Source: Baylisascaris procyonis
Lineage: Eukaryota; Nematoda; Chromadorea; Rhabditida; Ascarididae
Reading direction: 5' to 3'
Assembly (NCBI GenBank): GCA_037389465.1
Contig: JAZARR010000153.1
Coordinates: 853,001-917,000 of the forward strand
DNA length: 64,000 nucleotides
Below are positions 26,801 through 37,500 of the stretch, piece by piece; the stretch's first letter is position 1, and each line of letters opens with the position of its first letter. The position numbers were made by a program, and so were the translations under genes. The notes beneath the pieces were generated by a model. The model did no database searches. It was not told the origin of the DNA and worked only from the letters and a program-made list of their open reading frames with translations.

Positions 26801-28762
26801 ATCGCTTCTTCATAATCTGAAATGAATTAAATTCTGTAAAAGTTGGTTCAGGTTTTTGCTTACCCTCCTTCCTAAACACTTACTGCCTATCATTGTCATA
26901 GTGATTATCGCAAGAAGTCCCTCGAAAACTGCGCAAGATTCATAACAAAACTAGGGAGTCGTTGTCTTTACTCTTCGTTATAGAATTGAGGTTTGTATTT
27001 GCAAACATTTTCGTAACATTCCGTGTAGGTGTGAACCGAGGAAGAACATCGGAGATGCAAGGAAGTTTCATGCTTCGCACCAGATCGGATTAAAGCCGAC
27101 TTTCTGTACACTTGTAAAGCTGGGATTTGGCTGCATTTCCGACACCCACTTTTGAAATTTCTGACTAGGACAGTGTTGCAAGATTTGATATTGATTAGGC
27201 ACGTCGTACACTACGGTATTTGAAGTGTGGAACTTCCTAGAGGGGTCCACTGCGCTCTTCTAGGAGGCACATATCAGAGTGTTTGGTGCTTAGTGGTAGG
27301 ACTGCTGAGTTTGCAAAAATGCAAATTTGGCAGTCATACCGTTGAGCTGCTCGATTGGATAGGCCAGTCAATCGAAATACCTTGACAGATACCTGAGAAC
27401 TATTTTCACTGATCAATTCAAGGAATACAAATTCAAAAATTCGAGGAACCCAACATCCAACAAGAGATACCTTTGCAAATCTAATGCGCTTATGAGTAAT
27501 GGAATAAATGACAACAAAAAAAACTAGTGACAATGTACCCTTAATGCGGAAAATGTCAGAAGTCGCTACTAGCTTTCCAAGCCTTCGCACCGAACAATAG
27601 AGATGCCATACGCTAACGTCGTAGAAAATTAGAGCTTTACTTTCTTAGCTTCATTTTTTAGAATGAAGATCTTTGTGGACATCCTTGAGGGATTTTGAAT
27701 TTTTTGCGCTGCAGAGATTTTGTTAGCGTTGTTGTAATTGATTATAGAATGAAATATGAAAAGCAAGATCATTTTTCGATGGACTTCAAGATGCTTGGCA
27801 ATCTAGTTTTGGCTTTTTCTGGAGAATGCGTCACTTAAGGCAATATAAATTTATTTCAAACTTACTCCAGTAAATGACAGCTTCATAGAAGGAAAAGCCA
27901 CTAAAGGACAGTCATTCAAATTCAACCTTTTTTACCCCTTTTTTAAAGTTATATCAGTGCTTTTGAACTCGACTGATGATAGGATATGATGTGAGCAGCT
28001 ATGGTAGAACATTGAAAGAACTTGTCAAAAAAATTCGGAGAAGCATTGCAATGCAAAATGCAGCAGTCTTAACCATTGGCATCATCAGTGATAGTATACT
28101 TCGAATGTATTAATGAATTGAAGTTGAAATATTAAAGAAGATAATAGCAAATAATTTCCTTTTGTTTTTTGTTAGTAAAGTGCACCGAAGAGCTTCAATA
28201 TTCTAATCTCATTCAACGTTTTTTAGCAGCCTGGTCGAGTGAAGAAGTGGGAGAGAATAAAATAGATAAGCACTCGGCGTAAAAAAAGATTTTTGGTTTT
28301 TCTTTTCAGATTCATAGAAATTGCAAACAACTAGATAAGAAGGAGCTTTCTGTGCGTTACTGATATCGCTTGATGGGCATAGTTATTTTTCGAAATTTTC
28401 TATGAATAAAATCTGTGCGATGATTCAATGGTGATTTATTTCCTAGCTTTTTTTTATAGTTTATTTTATAATTGAAATATTGTTAAATTTATATTGTTTT
28501 ATCATAGTCATTACTGCGCTGATGACGAATAACTTCCATAATTTCATCCCTAAGCAAAAAAAAAAAAATCTTAAATTGTTTTCAAGAATTTCCCGAGGCA
28601 AATCCCTTATGGCGTCCTCATTTGCTCTCTCAAGGAGAATAACTTCGCAAATATCTTAACGTACAAAAAGAAAAGAAATCACTGCTTCCGGCGATTTTTA
28701 GCGATTGACATGCCGTCTTTTCCTCGTTGATGATTTCGATTCTGCATATTGCCGTACTTTCA
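23834..28762. other. Intergenic region between the two divergent peptide genes
   Basis: About 5 kb separates the start of the minus-strand GY-rich peptide gene from that of the plus-strand peptide gene at 28781. It contains scattered open frames (for example 24760-25143 plus, 127 codons, and 27237-27590 minus, 117 codons) without recognisable domains, signal peptides or partner exons. Regulatory sequence for one or both peptide genes presumably lies here, but no specific site can be pointed out. Confidence 0.35.
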
Positions 28763-28772
28763 AATTTTTCAG
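28763..28772 (+). other. Predicted spliced-leader acceptor before the 62-residue peptide gene
   Basis: AATTTTTCAG ends at 28772, eight bases before the ATG at 28781. The upstream in-frame ATG codons at 28727 and 28730 would be removed by trans-splicing here, leaving the signal-peptide start. Confidence 0.5.
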
Positions 28773-28780
28773 GCATTGAA

Positions 28781-30659
28781 ATGAGTCGTCTGACATTCGT
28801 TTACGCTCTTCTCTTAGCTACTATCGTTGCGATCTGTTTAGCTACGGTTAGTTTTTGCTCGTTTTTTTTCAAATGTGCCACTTTTCTTCACTTGCCTATT
28901 AGCACAGAGTAATTAATTCAGCGACAAGAGAGCTTAATTTAGTCTATTGGAAGGAAATTTCCGACAAAAAATAACGACCGTAATTGGAGAGGGTAACCTC
29001 CAAGATTAGTTAAGCGCATGAATCAAGATTACTTGCAAAATGCACCAAGTATTTAGGAGCAATTATTTCCTCTGGTCACTTCCGCCATTGATATACGTGA
29101 AGCTAAGATGCTTTTTTTTTGAAAACGTTTCCTTTTGCAACAAAAAAATGAAAAGAAATCAATCGAATTTGCTAATCTTATGCAACAAAATTTAGTCGGA
29201 ATCAGTGACAATGAAATATTCTGAAAACGTTTCGGCAATAGTTAACTAACATCAAAGATTCTTTCAGCTCGACTTATAGCTAAAAAAATTGCTTCATACC
29301 ACTTTAAGGGAAATTTTTTTTTTGATGCGGCGCCTCAATCTACACTTAATTAATATTGTTCATTTATCTAGAAAAATTACTGCAGGGCAAACAAATCTTA
29401 ATGAAGCATAAAACTACTCGGTGATTTTTTCACGCTTAGAGTTTTCATTATGATTTCCAGTGTAAGAAAAAGCGTAAATTCATGTAGCCAGGCAGCATAA
29501 GCGAGTAAAAGTGAACACTTCATCGAATACTTAAATCAATGTTTTGTGTAGAAGTATTCAATAGGGACTACTGCAGCATTTTTTAGTGGCTTGGATAATG
29601 AAGTATCGGCCATATTTTATGAAAAAAAAAATGGCCAAGAATTAATGACTGGAGAAAAAGGCTAGATAATTTTTCATGATATATGCGCCTTGCACATCTC
29701 ATCCCAATGAGCAGATGGGCCGCTTAGGAATCTAAAAACTTGAAAAAAGATCTAGCAAAGTTTTTCCTTATCGAAATAACCAGGGATAAGAATTAGTGGT
29801 AGAACTTCCCGAGGGAAAGTATACACTTGAACCGTCTTGACATGAGAGAATGGCGAATTTTATTCTTCCGTTAACTACCACCTAAAATGAAGTGGGGGAG
29901 AACAAGGAGATGATGGAGGATTAAATGCGGATATGCGCATAGCGTCACTATATCTGTGCGGAATCTCGCGTATCACTTTCTGCTTTGCGCGTTCAAAACC
30001 ACCGCATAGAGAAATGAATGCAGCCTATACAGCAGCCATGATTCCCCATAAACCTATTTCGTAAGTTTTGCAGAGACACTCATAACCCAATCTTCTCCCT
30101 AAATGAAGCGGAAACCCCGAATTATGAAGTAAGGACGCTGTTAAGCGCTCCAAATAACGATATCGTTCTCGCTACTGCATTGTGAACCGCCTCACAAAAG
30201 AACGATTTTTCACATGTGTGTCTTCAGTCTGCCCAGAAAGTGTTCCATTTATAACATCGTACTGATTTGTGACCTTCGCAGAGATCAGACCGTCTTCATC
30301 TTCAACGGAGAACAAAGCGGAACGTCCAATTTTTCATTGTCATGAGAGGAAGGCGCCGCAAAAAATAAAGAAAAGTAATCGCACTCTTCTTTTTAAAGTG
30401 TCCCCGCCCATCCCCTCAGGTGTAAAACACTGATGACTGTTATTAGAACTACAGATTGAGGAACAGTTATTGTTATAGGAAGGCTAGTAGAAGGAATAGA
30501 CATTTCAGTGGTGGCATCATTTTACGTCTATTTTAGTACGATGATCTACTCCGTCCACGAAACTATCGCTGGGACGGTCTCATTGACTACAAGCGAAGCG
30601 TTTTTGGTGGCTACGGAAAGAATGGTCGCGCCGCACTTCTCAACGCGATGTACGGTTGA
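28781..30659 (+). CDS. Secreted neuropeptide-like precursor, 62 residues
   Basis: Exon 1 (28781-28846) encodes a signal peptide, MSRLTFVYALLLATIVAICL. After a 1.69-kb phase-0 intron (donor ACG|GTTAGT, acceptor CTATTTTAG|TAC), exon 2 (30537-30659) encodes a 40-residue mature part beginning YDDLLRPRNYRWDGL and ending at a stop. The mature part contains one dibasic site (DYKR) followed by SVFGGYGKNG, then RAALLNAMYG at the very C-terminus. Cleavage after KR plus use of the terminal Gly as an amide donor would give a 19-residue amidated peptide, the usual logic of a neuropeptide precursor. I do not recognise a named orthologue. The motif resembles part of the GY-rich peptide encoded divergently about 5 kb away. 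An AATAAA lies at 30783-30788. Confidence 0.72.
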
Positions 30660-30782
30660 ACGCAGCATGGTAAAGGCTATTTTCCATCACCGTATTCTGC
30701 GCATTTATCGCCGATCCTAACGTTTTTTTTTTCGCGTCCTATGATTTGTTTTGAATATTCTCTCTCAAAATGCGCTCATTTA

Positions 30783-30788
30783 AATAAA
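30783..30788 (+). terminator. Polyadenylation signal of the 62-residue peptide gene
   Basis: This is a canonical AATAAA 124 bases downstream of the stop codon at 30657-30659, in the correct orientation. Confidence 0.45.
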
Positions 30789-31399
30789 TCGTCGCTTTTA
30801 TGGATATGATTCATACACAACAAGAACCTAGGCAATTCGTCGAATGGTTTCAGCTCAAAACGATATATTCTACGAAACGTAATATGCCTTCTAACACCAA
30901 TTTCCCTGTATCCGCACAACAGATTACAAATGCTTTCAAGCGTACAAATAAAAAAGTAAATATTTTGAGTCCAGATCTTCCTTTCTGAAATCCTCCTCAT
31001 CAGCAATATTTAACCTCTTTCGAGTACAAAAAAGTCGCGGTTGTATTTTCTCGTGCAGGAAAACGAAATAATGTAATGGCATTGTAGACGCTGCTAGATA
31101 CAATGAATTATTTTTATTAAGTTCATTTCAATCCGAGTAGAAAGCATTTAAACACTATTCTTGGTAGGCATCATTCATCATAGGCTATGACCGACTATCA
31201 ACGGATTCCGTAAGCCCTTGGAATAATGAGGCCATCTCGATAAACGATTCCACCAAATATTTCCGGAAACGATGCGAATCCTACAACGATTAGTGATGAA
31301 AGCTTGTTTACTTTAGTTCAAAAACCGGTTCATTCTCCTCGACAATGGTTCGATTTCGAATAAGGGCGGTGAAGAAATTTTTGGGCTTTAAACAGATCA

Positions 31400-31465
31400 T
31401 TTCTTTAGAATATGCATAAAAATATACATAAAAATATCATTAGAATATACATAAAAATATCACAC
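31400..31465. repeat. Short tandem repeat, AATATACATAAAAATATCA-type
   Basis: About three imperfect copies of a unit close to AATATACATAAAAATATCATT follow one another just downstream of the 3' end of the minus-strand CPT1 gene. Local slippage duplication is the simplest explanation. Confidence 0.5.
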
Positions 31466-31575
31466 AAGCGCTATGGAAGAAATCTTCCCGACGATTGCAC
31501 CGCAAAGTTGTCAGATCGTCTTATTCGTTATTATAATAGAAAATTTTCTGTGTAAATAATACTTTCGCAGATTAG

Positions 31576-34500
31576 TCACATAAAAGGCCATATTACGAAA
31601 CAACGAACCGTATTTTCGGCAGATTTCAGAGAGGTTATATGAATGCAGATCGAATGATTGCCAGCGAATCGATAGCAAATACCATATCCATTTTTAGCCA
31701 CTGGCCCAAAAGCTGCGCCAATCCATGAATCTTCTACTCTTGCATCTTCGTCCATCTGATCGGTCAACGTCGGTGCCTAAAGACAGCTAGCTGATTGATA
31801 CCGTAATACTGTCAATGGCGTAAACGTTTTCTTGGTGCAGTTAATGCTCAGTAGATGATCAAAAATAACTGCGCCATGAAAATAGACTAATGACCGCATT
31901 TGCAACCAAACAATTAAGAAAAACGCATAGTGAAAAATTTTACCTGGCTGGTACTCAACAACCACGGTTGTGCGATGTAATAGTCGAGGAAAGGAGATTC
32001 TATTGATATCGCCTTGCTAAGAACATAAAGCACGAAGAGATGCCTATCGACTCCTTTACCGATCATGCATTCGCGATTTCGATTTACATGATTCTCGCAC
32101 GCCACTTGCAAAAGACGATATCGTTCTTCATTCTTAAACATGACATCGAAATTATTTACTGCATAAACAAAACGTTTGATATATATTTCAAGCGTCCCTT
32201 TCCGTCTCTTCACTTGCAAAATACAATTCAACACTACTCGATTAATGTGGCGGTGTATAGATGAGGAAGCATCGGGTTCCCACCGTCATACAGGACATCC
32301 TTTAATTCAAGGCTGTTTGAACTGCAAACGAGTGTAACATGACTAATGAATAAGTTCAGTTGGTTGCTGAATCAGCAAGTGCAATTAGCCATCAAAATAT
32401 TTCAATCACCTCCACTGCTATACGTTCATTCCTGACAGGAATTGCAAAGAAATTTATCATAATCAGTCACAATAGAAATGAAACATTTCGCAACAATGGG
32501 CACTTCGAGGAAGACGATGGTGAGTAATGCGACTGAACAAATTTATAAGGATTAAAGCTTTTTTTTATATGTTAAGCTTATTGGAGGGAATTAACGAGAC
32601 TATCAAAGTCGATGTGCGTTAATATCTATCATGATTGATTGGCCTATATGAACAAGCTTATGGAGCAACTATTACATAAGGCTAGACATGAAACTAATGA
32701 GTCGCACCTTTGTATAGTCGCATCTCGCACCTCCTAAAAGGAAAAAAAATTCTCTCAAAATGAAGTTAAGACGAAAGATCTTGATCCTTTTTCAGTTATA
32801 TGGGCTGTACTCTAGTTAGTCTGTCATAGAGAGATGGCTTTCAGCAACTCGAAGCTTTCGCTAACAAAATACGAAAATCGTGCAACTGCCTTAGCCGAGT
32901 TGAACTTTAGCTTCACAAAGAGCCTTGAAGTTGTTCTTTAAATGAAATGCTAACGAATTCACATTGGAGTTGGAGTCGAGCATCGATTTAACGAATGCGC
33001 ACGATTCCTTTGTTACCGTTCGAAGTGTCTCGGTACGGGAATTGGCATAAAAACGAGCAGATGCAGACTCGTAGGTGAGTACGAATTTTTTCTGATCCTT
33101 AAAATATTGTTGCTGGCATTTTTACTGCTTTATTTAATTGGGTGGACGTCGCTCTTGAAATTACTGTCAAAAGTTTGGCATTTAATGGCAGGCCGATATC
33201 AAAAAATTCATTTTTTACAGCACAATTTACTCATGAGAAATATGGGTACGCATAATGAATACAAAAGCCCAGTTTAAGGAGATAATTCTTAAATTCTCGA
33301 TGATTAAAATAAATGAGTATCTCGATTTAACTGAAACAAACTCTTTCTGAAAATCAAAGCATGATCAACCGAAGTGATGAGGAGTGCAAATTTTAAATTG
33401 ATATTGATGAAATTGACGACAAAAAATCATAGACAGAATAAAATCTGACAACATATTAATTTGCAAATCTGATGGTGCTATTTACAGCTGCCTTTTTACT
33501 TCCTCTAATGGTGGTTATTTTATGAAATGTATACGGAAATTTACAGTGATTGTTTCGGTATTTTATGCACAATACAAAAAATCGCTTGTTCACGACAAAA
33601 TAGTACCTTGAAATTTGCGAGCTGTATGGCCATTTGGACGAAACCATCTGGCGAGAGTTTACCCTTCTTAATGAGTCCTTTACCGAACGTACGGAATATG
33701 GTTGCCGCCAGATCGAGGTCATCAATTTTTGGCTTATATGCATTATAGCATCGTTCTATCTCGGCTTTCATCTGAGATTAATGAGGACATTCGTATAAAA
33801 TAACCACAAATATTGAGAATCGGGCAAATTCAAAATCACCAAGTTCATGCTTTCCAGCCAACGTGCTTTGAATTCAATCTCTGCTAGGCTTCATGTTCCG
33901 GTTGGAAACATCTTTGATGAGATTAAGATATTACGTTAGTTTTATTAACTATTCGATTGTATCGTTGAAAATTTTATATGATAATCACGGAAGACTTGTT
34001 TCATCACAAGTAAGGCCATGATTACGGCTAAGAAAACTTCAAGGAAAAAGAAAGCATAGATCGATTCCACCTCATCATTTATATCGAATTTCAATCGTTC
34101 CGCCCTTTTGAAGCCATATTCCACTTTTGAAACGTTCTCGCTCGCAGATTGCTCTTCTTTTGTAAGTGGTGATCGCACATCTTCGACAATGGCGGGATAG
34201 CTATAAATTTAAGGAATAAGAGAACAATGATCTTTCGTAGAAAATAGTTCTCTAACCGAGTTTAAATTCATGGATTTATCGCTCTTTTCTTTCCACCAGC
34301 TCATTCATCTGGTCACAGCATAATGGCTGCTTGAGCCTGGAATGTTTAGCCAGGCTAACAGATTAAATAATATCTATCTGTTATTGTCTTATCGATATTT
34401 CCAGCGTATAAAACAGCTTCCCCCTTTTTTTCTCCTCAAATTAATTGGCAATTTAGCAGAGCCATACCGACTGAAAAAAAGCTATGATAAAGATATCATT

Positions 34501-37500
34501 AACTATCAGCGTGATTAAACGAACGTTAAATGAAACTTACTAATTTCTCAACACACGTGTATCCATATAAACGAAATTCTCAAGCATATGATCGAATTCA
34601 ATGCCATCACCGATACTATGCTCGGTTGTACCGCCACACTAAAACAAATAGAGTCGACAGAAATGTTATCATTAATTATTAATAAAGTATACAGATAGGT
34701 TATCTGTAGAACTATAAAAGAAAAGTAATAAGTACCGTAGAATAGTTACTTAGAAACGTATTCAAGCAATACAAGTATCCGCTTATTAGTATTAGTGACA
34801 CTTAAAATAGGTCGATTCTGCGATGCTGCACTCGTTTCTCATGAACGCCATTTCTCAATGAGTTTACTTCTCAGTCGCTTGACTATTGAGCATTTTTAAA
34901 CTTCATCGGCTAGTAAGTTCAAGGCGTATTGGCGTAGACGGAAGAATAGATATTGGCATAAAAGTAAAGGCGACTTGAAAGACACGCGGAGTTGACTCCG
35001 GTTGAAATATGCTGACGTGGAATAAATGGACGAAAGGAAATAATGATGATTTGATAGTCACTTTCATGGAATAAATAATGGCGTACGAAAGCAGCCAATC
35101 AAACTCTGTCAGATAGTCCTTTCGACTGTAACGCGCATCATCACTCAGCATCACCACTGTTGAGTTTAATAAAGAAGGATGGCAGCTGACTTGGGAAATT
35201 TGCTTTGAGCATAGAAAAATTCAAAACTTGAAAGAAAAAACGAACCCTTCCGTTTGCAGAGATACAATAATTCAACGATTTATCAGCCCATCGATTTTTT
35301 CCATCACCTGTTAGCATATTTTTTATGAAATGATCCAGATGTTCCGGCCTTTCCTGCAAATAAAATATCATCGATCTTCTCCGGTTTTCAGCATTTAAAA
35401 CATCAGACAAGAGTGACAAATGTAAGACTTGTAGAAGGAGCAATTTGAGTTCGGGAAGTTTTTATCTTTACCGGATAATTGGCAAACAATGACGCAAACT
35501 TTAGAAACATTCTGGATAATATTATATCAACAGTCCACGTTTATCACAGTCCACAAAACACTTAAGTCTTTGAAAAGAAATGAAAACAATACCGCATTGT
35601 ACTCGTAATCTGCAGAATCATCAAGTATAATAAAAGCAATTGCAGATTCAATCGTTTCTAGAGTCTTCTTATTCGTCGCATTGTTTAAAAAGAATCGATC
35701 TCTATTTGTGCACCATCTGTCACGTTTGTCGGTTGTAAGTGCGGCCACATGAGCTTCCGCATGTTCCGCCACATCACCACGAGTGAGGATGTCCGCAAAG
35801 GTTCTAAAAATTCTTCCTTCCGTTGATAAATTTCTCCACTTAGTAAGGATGCTTATAAATCAAGAAGATTTCAGTTAGTCCTTGGATTTCCCAGAAGAGC
35901 TTCACCTCTCACCAACGTTCGCGCTCAATTATCGCCTTGTTTTCTTCAAAATGCTGCGAAGTGCAATTGCCAATTGCAAATATTCAACAAAATTGCATAT
36001 ATTAGCTACCGGATACAGCAAAGGTCACTAGGATATTGTTGTTTTGAAAATTTTCCAAAGGCTATTGAGCAAACGAAAAAAAAACAAAGAAACGCTGAGA
36101 AATGAAAACATTTTAAGTTGAAACACACCAAAAGCGGCTCATAATTGCATGAAATTGAGGCTACAGTCGGGAAAAAATTCTGAAACACAAAGCGGCAAAA
36201 AGTTGCTAAAAATCCACAATGTGTGCTATACACTATGCTATTTCTCTTCGCTTTCTGTGTTATAGGTTACAAAAGTATTCGAATACTAAATTCTTTTCGT
36301 ACTTACTAATTCTTTTCATAGACATCCCACAGTGCTTTGAAGTGGTGCTGCTCGCAGTAGAGTAACGAAAGCATACCCTACTTCAACTTTCTCCCTTCAC
36401 TCATCTCCTCTTTCTTCATATATTCATAGGTGTTCGCTCGAATTGCAAGAATTTCTGAGAATATGACAAATGGCTTCCTTAAAGTTTTTATGAATAGGAG
36501 GCCATCGATACGGCGCACTTACTTGGTCAATTCAGGAATACTCCGAATACGATTGTTATCATCGAACATTTCCACCTTGTAGAAATTACCTTTGTGATAA
36601 GCGACCATATGTCTTGATACTCGATAGCTCATCAAATGATCTGTGCAGTGGTATATATAGCGTTCATGTTAATTCTTTTAATTTTTATATAATATTTATA
36701 AAAGAACGTATTAAAATTCAATTATACATACAACGTCACTCATTATGGATATTCATCTCCACTTTTGAGGTGAATGACATGTGTTCTGCAGCAGGCATTT
36801 CAAAAAAGCCCACTAGGTTTTCGTTGTTGCACTTCCCATCCAATGATTTATTGAAGTGGTAGATTTTTCATGATTCAAAATTCGTTAATCTACGGTCAAA
36901 AGTACGCCGCTAAAGATGAAGTGATGACATTTCGTCAATTTTTCCTGCTACAAAAACTCCGTAGGGTGGGTTCTTTTTGCTGGAGAACAAACTTCCATGA
37001 TAAAATCCTGCGTTACGATGAAACTTGAAAAGTGCAATGCAATCATAATATGCTGAATTGCATAATAGAGAAAGTAATGTATTTTAGGCAACTTTAAGCA
37101 ATTCACTATTTAGAAATACAACTTTTTCAGAGTTGTAAGCGCGACATCAACGTTCTACTGTCATTTGCGTCCATTAAAGATAAGCCTTATGAATATGTTT
37201 AGAAGCAATAAGCTAAAATATCCAAGAGTAAGTTCACATTGCATTATGATTTTTCACATCTCCCGATTGCTCACATAAATGTGCATTTGCAACAAATCAG
37301 ATATTAAAGAAAAAGAAGAAAATATCTGCAGGCGAGATTAGAACCATATAGACGGATCATGGATGGTTCCAGGGTGAGGCGATGAATGAAGGCCTTCTTT
37401 ACAATGCATTTGGCATCTAGAGTGTTAACAGATATACCGCTAAGGAGTTCTTCTAACGATAAAGAAGACAAACGCGAATTATATCGCCAATAAATAAAAT

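Noticed and set aside
34903..35157. Minus-strand frame VMLSDDARYSRKDYLTEFDW that could be aligned to the CPT1 catalytic region with His replaced by Arg, suggesting a dead enzyme.
   Set aside because: A much better exon at 34541-34638 carries GGTTEHSIGDG with the right phase and length match to the other copy. The 34903-35157 frame is intronic.
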